Assembly (NCBI RefSeq): GCF_020073815.1
Contig: NZ_JAIQZJ010000007.1
Coordinates: 1 to 64,000, forward strand
Length of the DNA: 64,000 nt
Reading direction: 5' to 3'
Source: Nocardioides mangrovi
GTDB taxonomy: Bacteria; Actinomycetota; Actinomycetes; Propionibacteriales; Nocardioidaceae
The notes under the pieces are model-generated. The model saw nothing but the letters and a program-made list of their open reading frames with translations. It was not told the DNA's origin and searched no databases. This document shows, piece after piece, positions 10,186 to 18,195 of this stretch (the stretch's first letter is position 1; each line of letters begins with the position of its first letter). The translations under genes and the position numbers were made by a program.

Positions 10186-10551
10186 ATGCCCCGCGTCTGC
10201 TTCCAGCTCCAGGTCAAGCGTGACCGGATCGCGGAGTACAGGACCCGGCACGCCGCGGTGTGGCCGGACATGCTCCGGGCGCTGCACGACACGGGCTGGC
10301 ACAACTACTCGCTGTTCCTGCGCGAGGACGGTCTCCTCATCGGCTACTTCGAGACCCCCGACTCCGTCGCGGCCGCCCAGGCAGGGATGGCCGCCACCGA
10401 TGTCAACGCCCGGTGGCAGGCGGAGATGGGGGACTTCTTCGAGGAGCTCGACGGCCAGGCCCCCGACGAGGGGTTCCTGGTCCTGGAGGAGGTCTTCCAC
10501 CTGGAGGACCAGCTCATCGGCACGACCACAGACGACGACGTACAGAAGTGA
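10186..10551 (+). CDS. rhaM: L-rhamnose mutarotase
   Basis: A 121-aa protein of the RhaM/RhaU family: MPRVCFQLQVKRDRIAEYRTRH, then VWPDMLRALHDTGWHNYSLFL, GLLIGYFE and 'ARWQAEMGDFFE'. It interconverts alpha- and beta-L-rhamnose so the isomerase receives its preferred anomer. The His of the RTRH segment and the Tyr/Trp residues correspond to the family active site. The GAAAGG ribosome site 8 nt upstream decides the start. It lies 6 bp upstream of the isomerase gene. Confidence 0.95.
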   Translation: MPRVCFQLQVKRDRIAEYRTRHAAVWPDMLRALHDTGWHNYSLFLREDGLLIGYFETPDSVAAAQAGMAATDVNARWQAEMGDFFEELDGQAPDEGFLVLEEVFHLEDQLIGTTTDDDVQK

Positions 10552-10557
10552 TGTGAG

Positions 10558-11721
10558 ATGACGACCTTCAGCGAGATCGCACCCCTCCTCGAGGGGCAGG
10601 CGATCGAGGTCCCCTCGTGGGCCTACGGCAACTCCGGGACGCGGTTCAAGGTGTTCGGCACCCCGGGCACCCCCCGCACGCCCGAGGAGAAGATCGCCGA
10701 CGCGGCGACCGTGCACCGCTTCACCGGCCTCGCGCCGTCGGTCGCCCTGCACATCCCGTGGGACCAGGTCGACGACTTCGCCGCGCTGCGCCGGTACGCC
10801 GAGGACCTCGGCATCGCGCTCGGCACGGTCAACTCCAACACCTTCCAGGACGACGACTACAAGCTCGGCGCCCTCACGCACACCGACAAGCGGATCCGGC
10901 AGAAGGCGATCGACCACCACCTCGCGTGCATCGACGTCATGGACCAGACCGGGTCGCGCGACCTGAAGATCTGGCTCGCCGAGGGCTCCAACTACCCGGG
11001 CCAGGCCGACATGCGCGGCCGCCAGGACCGCCTCGCCGAGAGCCTGCAGACGATCTACGACCGGATCGGCGACGACCAGCGGCTGGTGCTCGAGTACAAG
11101 TTCTTCGAGCCGGCGTTCTACCACACCGACGTCCCGGACTGGGGCACGTCGTACGTGCAGGTGGCCGCCCTCGGCGAGAGGGCGATGGTCTGCCTCGACA
11201 CCGGTCACCACGCGCCGGGCACCAACATCGAGTTCATCGTCGCCCAGCTGCTCCGGCTCGGGAAGCTCGGCTCCTTCGACTTCAACAGCCGCTTCTACGC
11301 CGACGACGACCTCATCGTCGGGTCGGCCGACCCCTTCCAGCTCTTCCGGATCCTCGTCGAGTGCGCCCGGGGCGGTGCGTTCGAGGCCGACTCGGACGTG
11401 GCCTTCATGCTCGACCAGTGCCACAACATCGAGAAGAAGATCCCGGGCCAGATCCGGTCGGTGCTCAACGTCCAGGAGATGACGGCGCGTGCGCTGCTCC
11501 TCGACCGGGACGCCCTCACCCAGGCGCAGGAGGACGGCGACGTCCTGCTCGCCAACGAGATCTTCATGGACGCCTTCTACACCGACGTCCGCGCCGACCT
11601 CGCCGCATGGCGCGAGGAGCGAGACCTGCCCGCCAACCCGATGCGGGCCTATCTCGAGAGCGGCTACCAGGAGCAGATCGAGGCGGACCGCGTCGGCGGC
11701 ACGCAGGCAGGATGGAACTGA
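10558..11721 (+). CDS. rhaI: L-rhamnose isomerase (RhaI type)
   Basis: A 387-aa TIM-barrel metal-dependent isomerase converting L-rhamnose to L-rhamnulose. Family segments seen include LGTVNSNTFQDDDYKLGAL, KIWLAEGSNYPGQADMRGR, a metal-ligand Glu in LVLEYKFFEPAFYHTD, MVCLDTGHHAPGTNIE (Asp and His ligands) and FNSRFYADDDLIVGSAD. It belongs to the Pseudomonas/Bacillus-type RhaI lineage, not the E. coli RhaA type. It is followed 4 bp later by the aldolase/dehydrogenase gene. Confidence 0.93.
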   Translation: MTTFSEIAPLLEGQAIEVPSWAYGNSGTRFKVFGTPGTPRTPEEKIADAATVHRFTGLAPSVALHIPWDQVDDFAALRRYAEDLGIALGTVNSNTFQDDDYKLGALTHTDKRIRQKAIDHHLACIDVMDQTGSRDLKIWLAEGSNYPGQADMRGRQDRLAESLQTIYDRIGDDQRLVLEYKFFEPAFYHTDVPDWGTSYVQVAALGERAMVCLDTGHHAPGTNIEFIVAQLLRLGKLGSFDFNSRFYADDDLIVGSADPFQLFRILVECARGGAFEADSDVAFMLDQCHNIEKKIPGQIRSVLNVQEMTARALLLDRDALTQAQEDGDVLLANEIFMDAFYTDVRADLAAWREERDLPANPMRAYLESGYQEQIEADRVGGTQAGWN

Positions 11722-11725
11722 ACAC

Positions 11726-13756
11726 ATGAGCACCGCACAGGAGCTGATCGCCCGGTCCAACCGGCTGGGCGCGGATCCGAAGAACACCAACTACGCCGGG
11801 GGCAACACCTCCGCGAAGGGCACCGAGACCGACCCGGTCACCGGTGAGCCGGTCGAGCTCGTCTGGGTCAAGGGCTCCGGCGGCGACCTCGGCACCCTCA
11901 CCGAGGCCGGCCTCGCCGCGCTCCGCCTCGACCGGATGCGCGCGCTGGTCAACGTCTACCCGGGCGTCGCACGCGAGGACGAGATGGTCGCGGCGTTCGA
12001 CTACTGCCTGCACGGCAAGGGCGGCGCCGCTCCGTCGATCGACACCGCCATGCACGGCCTCGTCGACGCCCCGCACGTCGACCACCTCCATCCCGACAGC
12101 GGCATCGCGATCGCGACCGCCGCCGACGGCGAGGAGCTCACCCGCAAGATCTTCGGCGACAAGGTCGTGTGGGTGCCGTGGCGCCGCCCGGGCTTCCAGC
12201 TCGGCCTCGACATCGCCGCGATCAAGGAGGCCAACCCCCAGGCGATCGGCTGCATCCTCGGCGGCCACGGCATCACCGCGTGGGGCGAGACCTCCGACAA
12301 GTGCGAGAAGAACTCGCTCTGGATCATCCGTACGGCGGAGCGCTACATCAAGGCCAACTCGAAGAAGCTGCCCTTCGGTGCCCGCGTGAAGAAGTGGGAG
12401 CCGTTGAGCCCCGCCAGGCGCCGCGCCAGGGCCGCCGAGCTCGCGCCGACCCTGCGGGGGGTCGCGTCGGCGGACCGCCCGATGGTCGGCCACTTCACCG
12501 ACGACAAGGTGGTGCTCGACTTCCTCGCGAGCCGCAACCACCCGCGCCTGGCCGAGCTCGGTACGTCGTGCCCGGACCACTTCCTGCGCACCAAGGTCAA
12601 GCCGATGGTCGTCGACCTCCCGGCCGACGCCCCGATCGAGAAGGTGCTGGCCCGGGTCGCCGAGCTGCACGAGGCCTACCGCGCCGACTACGCCGGCTAC
12701 TACGACCGCAACAAGGTCAAGGGCTCGCCCGCCATGCGCGGCGCCGACCCGCTGATCATCCTGGTGCCCGGCGTCGGCATGTTCAGCTACGGCGCCAACA
12801 AGCAGACCGCCCGCGTCGCCGGCGAGTTCTACATCAACGCGATCAACGTGATGCGCGGCGCCGAGGGCCTCTCGACGTACGCCCCGATCGACGAGGCGGA
12901 GAAGTTCCGCATCGAGTACTGGGCGCTCGAGGAGGCCAAGCTCCAGCGGATGCCGAAGCCCAAGCCGCTCGCCACCCGCGTCGCGCTCGTGACCGGTGCC
13001 GCGTCCGGCATCGGCCTGGCCACCGCGAAGAAGCTGGCGGCCGAGGGCGCCTGCGTCGTCATCGCCGACCTGTCCCTGGAGAAGGCGCAGTCCGCCGCTG
13101 CCGAGATCGGGAGCACGGACGTCGCCGTCGGCGTGCAGGTCGACGTCTCGGACGCCGGCGCCGTGCAGGCGATGGTCGACGCGGCCGTGCTCGCCTTCGG
13201 TGGCGTGGACCTCGTGGTCAACAACGCCGGCCTCTCGCTCTCGCGCTCGCTGCTCGAGACCACCGAGCGCGACTGGGACCTCCAGCACGACGTGATGGCC
13301 AAGGGCTCCTTCCTGGTCGCCAAGGCGACCGCGAAGGCGATGATCGAGCAGGGGATGGGCGGCGACATCGTCTACATCTCCTCGAAGAACTCGATCTTCG
13401 CCGGCCCCAACAACGTCGCGTACGGCGCCGCCAAGGCCGACCAGGCCCACCAGGTGCGGCTGCTGGCCGCCGAGCTCGGCGAGCACGGCATCAAGGTCAA
13501 CGGCGTCAACCCCGACGGCGTCGTGCAGGGCTCGGGCATCTTCTCCAGCGGCTGGGGCGCCAACCGCGCCGCCGTCTACGGCGTGAAGGAGAAGGACCTC
13601 GGCAAGTTCTACGCGCAGCGCACCATCCTCAAGCGCGAGGTGCTGCCGGAGAACATCGCCAACGCGGTCTTCGTCCTCTGCTCGGCCGAGCTCAGCCACA
13701 CCACCGGCCTGCACATCCCGGTCGACGCGGGCGTGGCGGCGGCGTTCCTGCGATGA
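11726..13756 (+). CDS. rhaEW: Bifunctional rhamnulose-1-phosphate aldolase / lactaldehyde dehydrogenase
   Basis: A 676-aa fusion. Residues 1 to ~410 are a class II aldolase domain with the zinc-ligand region HVDHLHPDSG and GGHGITAWGE. Residues ~418-676 are a short-chain dehydrogenase: NAD-binding VTGAASGIG, NNAG, and the catalytic YGAAK. The aldolase splits L-rhamnulose-1-phosphate into dihydroxyacetone phosphate and L-lactaldehyde; the SDR part is known in this family (RhaEW) to oxidise the aldehyde to L-lactate. The LutABC genes downstream fit that product. Its stop overlaps the kinase start (ATGA). Confidence 0.93.
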   Translation: MSTAQELIARSNRLGADPKNTNYAGGNTSAKGTETDPVTGEPVELVWVKGSGGDLGTLTEAGLAALRLDRMRALVNVYPGVAREDEMVAAFDYCLHGKGGAAPSIDTAMHGLVDAPHVDHLHPDSGIAIATAADGEELTRKIFGDKVVWVPWRRPGFQLGLDIAAIKEANPQAIGCILGGHGITAWGETSDKCEKNSLWIIRTAERYIKANSKKLPFGARVKKWEPLSPARRRARAAELAPTLRGVASADRPMVGHFTDDKVVLDFLASRNHPRLAELGTSCPDHFLRTKVKPMVVDLPADAPIEKVLARVAELHEAYRADYAGYYDRNKVKGSPAMRGADPLIILVPGVGMFSYGANKQTARVAGEFYINAINVMRGAEGLSTYAPIDEAEKFRIEYWALEEAKLQRMPKPKPLATRVALVTGAASGIGLATAKKLAAEGACVVIADLSLEKAQSAAAEIGSTDVAVGVQVDVSDAGAVQAMVDAAVLAFGGVDLVVNNAGLSLSRSLLETTERDWDLQHDVMAKGSFLVAKATAKAMIEQGMGGDIVYISSKNSIFAGPNNVAYGAAKADQAHQVRLLAAELGEHGIKVNGVNPDGVVQGSGIFSSGWGANRAAVYGVKEKDLGKFYAQRTILKREVLPENIANAVFVLCSAELSHTTGLHIPVDAGVAAAFLR

Positions 13757-15246
13757 CTCCTCGCTCCACCTCGGAACCGGTCCGGGTCGCGGCGGTCGAC
13801 CTCGGGGCGACCAGCGGGCGCGTGATGGCCTGCCGGGTCGGCTCGCGGACGCTGCACCTCGAGGAGCTGCACCGGTTCTCCAACGGTGGGGTGCCGGTGC
13901 GTGGCGGCCTCTTCTGGGACGTGCTCGGCATCCACCGCGAGGTGCTGACCGGCGTCCGCGAGGTCGCCCGGACCGGGCGGCTGCACGGCATCGGCATCGA
14001 CTCGTGGGCCGTCGACTACGGCCTGGTCGGCCGCGACGGCTGGCTGCTCGGCAACCCGCGCAGCCACCGCGACAGCCGCACCGACGGCGTACCCGCCCGG
14101 GTGCGCGAGGTCGTCTCCGACGCCGAGCTCTACGACGTGACGGGGCTGCAACAGCTGCCCTTCAACACGATCTACCAGCTGGTCTCGGAGCTCGGCACGC
14201 CGTCGCTGGAGGCGGCCGAGCAGCTGCTCCTGCTGCCGGACCTGCTGACCTACTGGCTGACCGGGGAGGCCGGTGCCGAGCGCACCAACGCCTCCACGAC
14301 CGGTCTCTACGACGTGCGGACGGGGGAGTGGTCGCTCGAGCTGGCGAAGCGCATCGGCCTGCCCTGGGGGATCCTCCCGCCGCTGCGCGACCCGGGCACC
14401 GTGGTGGGCCCGGTGGTGGACGAGGTGGCGGCGTACGTCGGGGCTCCCGGCGTACCCGTCATCTCGGTCGGCTCCCACGACACCGCCTCGGCGGTCGTCG
14501 GCGTGCCCGCGGGCGAGGAGTCGTTCGCCTACATCTCGTCGGGCACCTGGTCGCTGGTCGGGCTCGAGCTCGACGGCCCGGTCCTGTCGGCGGAGGCGCG
14601 CGAGGCCGACTTCACCAACGAGACCGGCGTCGACGGCACGATCCGCTTCCTCAAGAACGTCATGGGCCTGTGGGTCCTCTCGGAGTCGGTGCGCACCTGG
14701 GCGGACAAGCGGCTGGCCGACGTCACGCTGCCGGCGCTGCTCGCCGGTGCGGCCGACGCGCCCGCGCTGCGGACGGTGGTCGACATCAACGACCCGCGGC
14801 TGCTCACGCCCGGTGACATGCCGTCGCGGATCCAGGAGCTGGCCCGCGAGGCCGGAGAGCCGATCCCGCGCACCCCGGTCGCGATCACCCGGACCATCCT
14901 GGACAGCCTGGCCCTCGCCTACCGGCGCAACGTCCGGCTGGCGGCGACCCTGGCCGGCCGCGACGTCGATGTCGTGCACGTCGTCGGCGGCGGCTCGCAG
15001 AACGACCTGCTCTGCCAGCTCACGGCCGATGCCCTCGGCGTCCCGGTGCTGGCCGGTCCCGGCGAGGCCGCGGCGCTGGGCAACGGGCTGGTGCAGGCCC
15101 GCGCCCTGGGTGCCGACCTGCCCGACCTGGCCGCGATGCGTGCGCTGATCCGACGCACCCACGACGTACGCCGCTTCGAGCCGGCGAGCGGCTCCGCCGC
15201 GAGCGCGGACTGGGACGCGGCGGAGCGGCGCGCAGCAAAGGTATGA
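13753..15246 (+). CDS. rhaB: Rhamnulokinase
   Basis: A 497-aa FGGY-family kinase phosphorylating L-rhamnulose at O1. The N-terminal domain has VAAVDLGATSGRVM (phosphate-1 loop) and GIDSWAVDYGL. The C-terminal domain has VGSHDTASAVVGVP, a conserved YISSGTWSLVG, and the adenosine motif VHVVGGGSQNDLLCQ. It starts inside the stop of the aldolase gene and ends overlapping lutA, so the sugar and lactate steps share one transcript. Confidence 0.95.
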   Translation: MTPRSTSEPVRVAAVDLGATSGRVMACRVGSRTLHLEELHRFSNGGVPVRGGLFWDVLGIHREVLTGVREVARTGRLHGIGIDSWAVDYGLVGRDGWLLGNPRSHRDSRTDGVPARVREVVSDAELYDVTGLQQLPFNTIYQLVSELGTPSLEAAEQLLLLPDLLTYWLTGEAGAERTNASTTGLYDVRTGEWSLELAKRIGLPWGILPPLRDPGTVVGPVVDEVAAYVGAPGVPVISVGSHDTASAVVGVPAGEESFAYISSGTWSLVGLELDGPVLSAEAREADFTNETGVDGTIRFLKNVMGLWVLSESVRTWADKRLADVTLPALLAGAADAPALRTVVDINDPRLLTPGDMPSRIQELAREAGEPIPRTPVAITRTILDSLALAYRRNVRLAATLAGRDVDVVHVVGGGSQNDLLCQLTADALGVPVLAGPGEAAALGNGLVQARALGADLPDLAAMRALIRRTHDVRRFEPASGSAASADWDAAERRAAKV

Positions 15247-15983
15247 TGTCTTCCATGCGGGTCGCGTTGATGGTCACGTGCATCAACGACGCCCTCTACC
15301 CCGACACCGGCAAGGCGGTCGTGACCCTGCTGCGGCGCCTGGGCGTCGAGGTCGACTTCCCGGCCCGGCAGACCTGCTGCGCGCAGCCGATGGTCAACAC
15401 CGGCTACCTCGACGAGGCCGTGCCGGTGGTCCGGAACTTCGTCGACGCGTTCGCGGGGTACGACGCCGTCGTCACGCCGTCCGGGTCGTGCGCCGGCTGC
15501 GCCCGGCACCAGCACTCGATCGTGGCCCGCCGCTCCGGCGACGCGGCGTTGGAGTCCGCTGTCGCCGAGACCTCGCCGAAGGTCTACGAGCTCTCGGAGT
15601 TCCTCGTCGACGTGCTCGGGGTGACCGACGTGGGTGCCTACTACCCGCACACGGTGACCTACCACCCGACCTGCCACTCGTTGCGGATGCTCGGGGTGGG
15701 CGACCGGCCGCGACAGCTGCTGGAGGCCGTCCGCGGCCTGACCCTGCTCGAGCTGCCGGCGGCCGATCAGTGCTGTGGCTTCGGCGGCACCTTCGCCGTC
15801 AAGAACGCCGACACGTCGGTCGCGATGGGCACCGACAAGGTCCGGCACGTGCAGGACACCGGTGCGGAGGTCCTCGTCGCCGGCGACAACTCCTGCCTGA
15901 CCCACATCGGTGGCCTGATGACCCGAGAGCGCGCCGGCGTCCGCACGGTGCACCTCGCCGAGATCCTGGCGGCCACCGAATGA
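15243..15983 (+). CDS. lutA: LutA: L-lactate oxidation (Fe-S) subunit
   Basis: A 246-aa protein of the CCG-domain family found in LutA/GlcF/HdrB-type proteins. The two cysteine-rich motifs are CCAQPMVNTGY (~residue 43) and CCGFGGTFAVK (~177), with accessory SCAGC and HPTCHS cysteines that ligate Fe-S clusters. LutA works with LutB and LutC to oxidise L-lactate to pyruvate in the cytoplasm. The ATG overlaps the rhaB stop; ATG 15246 and 15255 (MRVALMV) are alternatives. Confidence 0.93.
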   Translation: MMSSMRVALMVTCINDALYPDTGKAVVTLLRRLGVEVDFPARQTCCAQPMVNTGYLDEAVPVVRNFVDAFAGYDAVVTPSGSCAGCARHQHSIVARRSGDAALESAVAETSPKVYELSEFLVDVLGVTDVGAYYPHTVTYHPTCHSLRMLGVGDRPRQLLEAVRGLTLLELPAADQCCGFGGTFAVKNADTSVAMGTDKVRHVQDTGAEVLVAGDNSCLTHIGGLMTRERAGVRTVHLAEILAATE

Positions 15984-17419
15984 GCGGCGGCACCTTCGTC
16001 GGCATGCCAGCCTTCCCGAAGGCGGCCCAGGAGGCGCTGGGCAACGCGCAGCTGCGCCACAACCTCGCCCACGCCACCGGCACGATCCGCGCCAAGCGGC
16101 TGCGACTGATCGACGAGGTGAACGCCAACAGCGACTGGGAGGCCCTGCGGCTGGCGGGCGCGGGGGTGAAGGAGTCGGCGCTCGTCGACCTCGCCACCCA
16201 CCTCGAGCGGCTCGAGGAGACCCTCACCGCCAACGGTGCGACCGTCCACTGGGCGCGCGACGCGGCCGAGGCCAACGCGATCGTCGCGTCGATCGCGAAG
16301 GGGCACGGCGTCGACGAGGTCGTGAAGGTCAAGTCGATGGTCACCCAGGAGATCGGGCTCAACGAGGCCCTCGAGGCCGAGGGCATCGCCGCCTGGGAGA
16401 CCGACCTCGCCGAGCTCATCGTGCAGCTCGGGCACGACCTGCCCTCGCACATCCTGGTGCCGGCGATCCACCGCAACCGCTCGGAGATCCGCGAGATCTT
16501 CCTGCGCGAGATGGCCGCGGTCGGCCGGCCCGCTCCCGACGACCTGACCGACGAGCCCGCCGTACTCGCGGCTGCGGCGCGCGCCCACCTGCGCGAGAAG
16601 TTCCTGCGCGCCAAGGTCGGCGTCTCCGGCGCCAACTTCGCCGTCGCCGAGACCGGCACGCTGGTCGTGGTCGAGTCCGAGGGCAACGGCCGGATGTGCC
16701 TGACCCTCCCCGAGGTGCTCGTCTCCGTGGTCGGCATCGAGAAGGTCGTGCCGACCTGGGAGGGGCTGGATCCCTTGCTGCGCCTGCTTCCTCGCTCCTC
16801 GACCGGCGAGCGGATGAACCCCTACACGTCGACCTGGTCGGGCATCAGCCCCGGCGACGGCCCGCAGGAGGTGCACGTCGTCCTGCTCGACAACGGCCGC
16901 ACCAACGCCCTCGCCGACGAGGTCGGCCGCCAGGCGCTGCGCTGCATCCGCTGCTCGGCCTGCCTCAACGTCTGCCCCGTCTACGAGCGCACCGGCGGCC
17001 ACGCCTACGGCTCGGTCTACCCCGGCCCGATCGGCGCGATCCTCAACCCGCTGCTCAAGGGTCCGGGGCACGACGAGCAGGTCGACTCCCTGCCCTACGC
17101 ATCCTCGCTCTGCGGCGCCTGCTTCGAGGCCTGCCCGGTCCGGATCGACATCCCCTCGGTCCTCGTCGACCTGCGCGCGCAGGTCGTCGACGCCCACCGG
17201 GGTGGTGTCCCGAAGGTGGAGGCCGTCGCCTTCAAGGGCGCGGCCGTCGCACTCTCGGACTCCCGCAAGCTCGGCCTCGGGGAGCGCTTCACCCGGGTGG
17301 GCCTGCGGGTCGCCCGGCGCGTCGGCGCGTCGAAGTGGACCTCCGCCCGCGACCTCCCACCCGCCCCGCGCGAGTCCTTCCGCCAGTGGTGGAAGCGCAC
17401 CGACGGGGGCAGGCCATGA
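15980..17419 (+). CDS. lutB: LutB: L-lactate oxidation Fe-S protein
   Basis: A 479-aa protein. An LUD domain (DUF162) spans residues ~60-290, including KVGVSGANFAVAETGTLV. A ferredoxin-type 4Fe-4S pair follows: CIRCSACLNVCPVYE and CGACFEACPVRID. Its C-terminus has the LutB motif FRQWWKR. It would carry electrons from lactate within LutABC. It is coupled to lutA (ATGA) and lutC (ATGA) by 4-bp overlaps. Confidence 0.95.
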   Translation: MSGGTFVGMPAFPKAAQEALGNAQLRHNLAHATGTIRAKRLRLIDEVNANSDWEALRLAGAGVKESALVDLATHLERLEETLTANGATVHWARDAAEANAIVASIAKGHGVDEVVKVKSMVTQEIGLNEALEAEGIAAWETDLAELIVQLGHDLPSHILVPAIHRNRSEIREIFLREMAAVGRPAPDDLTDEPAVLAAAARAHLREKFLRAKVGVSGANFAVAETGTLVVVESEGNGRMCLTLPEVLVSVVGIEKVVPTWEGLDPLLRLLPRSSTGERMNPYTSTWSGISPGDGPQEVHVVLLDNGRTNALADEVGRQALRCIRCSACLNVCPVYERTGGHAYGSVYPGPIGAILNPLLKGPGHDEQVDSLPYASSLCGACFEACPVRIDIPSVLVDLRAQVVDAHRGGVPKVEAVAFKGAAVALSDSRKLGLGERFTRVGLRVARRVGASKWTSARDLPPAPRESFRQWWKRTDGGRP

Positions 17420-18003
17420 GCGCCCGCGACGACGTCCTCGGCCGGGTCCGGCGGGCGCTCGAGGGCGTCGAGCCCGGGTACGCCGTTCCGCCGTCGCCGC
17501 GGATCTCGCCGCCCGCGGACGTGGTCGGGCTCTTCGTCGAGCGGGTCGAGGACTACCGGGCGACCGTCGTGCGCTGCACGCCCGCCGATCTGACCGCGCG
17601 GGTCGCGGAGGCCCTGCCGGCCGGGGCGCGCGCCGTCGTACCCGACGGTCTGGGGGTGACCGTGCCGGGCGCCGTGGCCGACACCGGCCTCACCGCCGCC
17701 GAGCTCGACGCGATCGACGCGGTGGTCACCGAGGCGCGGGTGGGCATCGCGGAGACCGGCACGATCGTGCTCGACCACGGGCCGGGCCAGGGCCGGCGCG
17801 CGATCTCGCTGGTGCCCGACCTGCACGTCTGCATCGTCCGCGTCGACCAGGTCGTCCCCGACGTCCCCGACGCGCTCCCGCTGCTCGACCCTGCCCGGCC
17901 GCACACCTGGATCAGCGGCCCGTCGGCCACCAGCGACATCGAGCTCAGCCGGGTCGAGGGCGTCCACGGCCCACGCACCCTGCACGTGATCGTCGTCGAC
18001 TGA
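17416..18003 (+). CDS. lutC: LutC: L-lactate oxidation subunit (LUD domain)
   Basis: A 195-aa LUD-domain protein with 'VVTEARVGIAETGTIVLD', 'RAISLVPDLHVCIV' and the C-terminal ISGPSATSDIELSRVEGVHG, the hallmark of LutC. It completes LutABC. The last codons (…IVVD stop) are the first part of a 13-bp repeat array, and a second stop recurs in every repeat unit. It is the final gene of the rhamnose/lactate operon. Confidence 0.93.
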   Translation: MSARDDVLGRVRRALEGVEPGYAVPPSPRISPPADVVGLFVERVEDYRATVVRCTPADLTARVAEALPAGARAVVPDGLGVTVPGAVADTGLTAAELDAIDAVVTEARVGIAETGTIVLDHGPGQGRRAISLVPDLHVCIVRVDQVVPDVPDALPLLDPARPHTWISGPSATSDIELSRVEGVHGPRTLHVIVVD

Positions 18004-18047
18004 GGTCGTCGACTGAGGTCGTCGACTGAGGTCGTCGACTGAGGTCG
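17992..18047 (+). repeat. 13-bp tandem repeat across the lutC stop
   Basis: The unit TGAGGTCGTCGAC occurs three times exactly (18001, 18014, 18027), flanked by a partial copy on each side. The first TGA is the lutC stop. Because 13 is not a multiple of three, the TGAs at 18001, 18014 and 18027 lie in three different frames, so readthrough in any frame is stopped. Confidence 0.85.
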
Positions 18048-18060
18048 GGGTCGTCCCCCT

Positions 18061-18110
18061 ACTTCTCAGGCTTCCCTGTCACTTCCCGGGCGTTGCAACG
18101 CCTGAGAAGT
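18061..18110. terminator. Inverted repeat after lutC
   Basis: Perfect 11-bp arms ACTTCTCAGGC (18061-18071) and GCCTGAGAAGT (18100-18110). The 28-nt interior includes most of the palindrome CGTTGCAACG (18091-18100). The position 58 bp after lutC suggests operon termination; the AT-richer arms could also be a protein-binding site. Confidence 0.45.
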
Positions 18111-18115
18111 GCGGC

Positions 18116-18137
18116 ATTCACCGGTGCACCGGTGAAT
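18116..18137. promoter_or_regulatory. 22-bp perfect palindrome, operator candidate
   Basis: Half-sites ATTCACCGGTG and CACCGGTGAAT are exact reverse complements and abut with no spacer. The site is 58 bp upstream of the secreted hydrolase start, where an operator would sit. The palindrome is quite different from the LacI site at 5281. The binding factor is unknown. Confidence 0.55.
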
Positions 18138-18195
18138 CCTGCAGGTCGCGGAGTGACGCCCGTAACTCACTGTTACACGGTCTCGTTGTCTGCGC

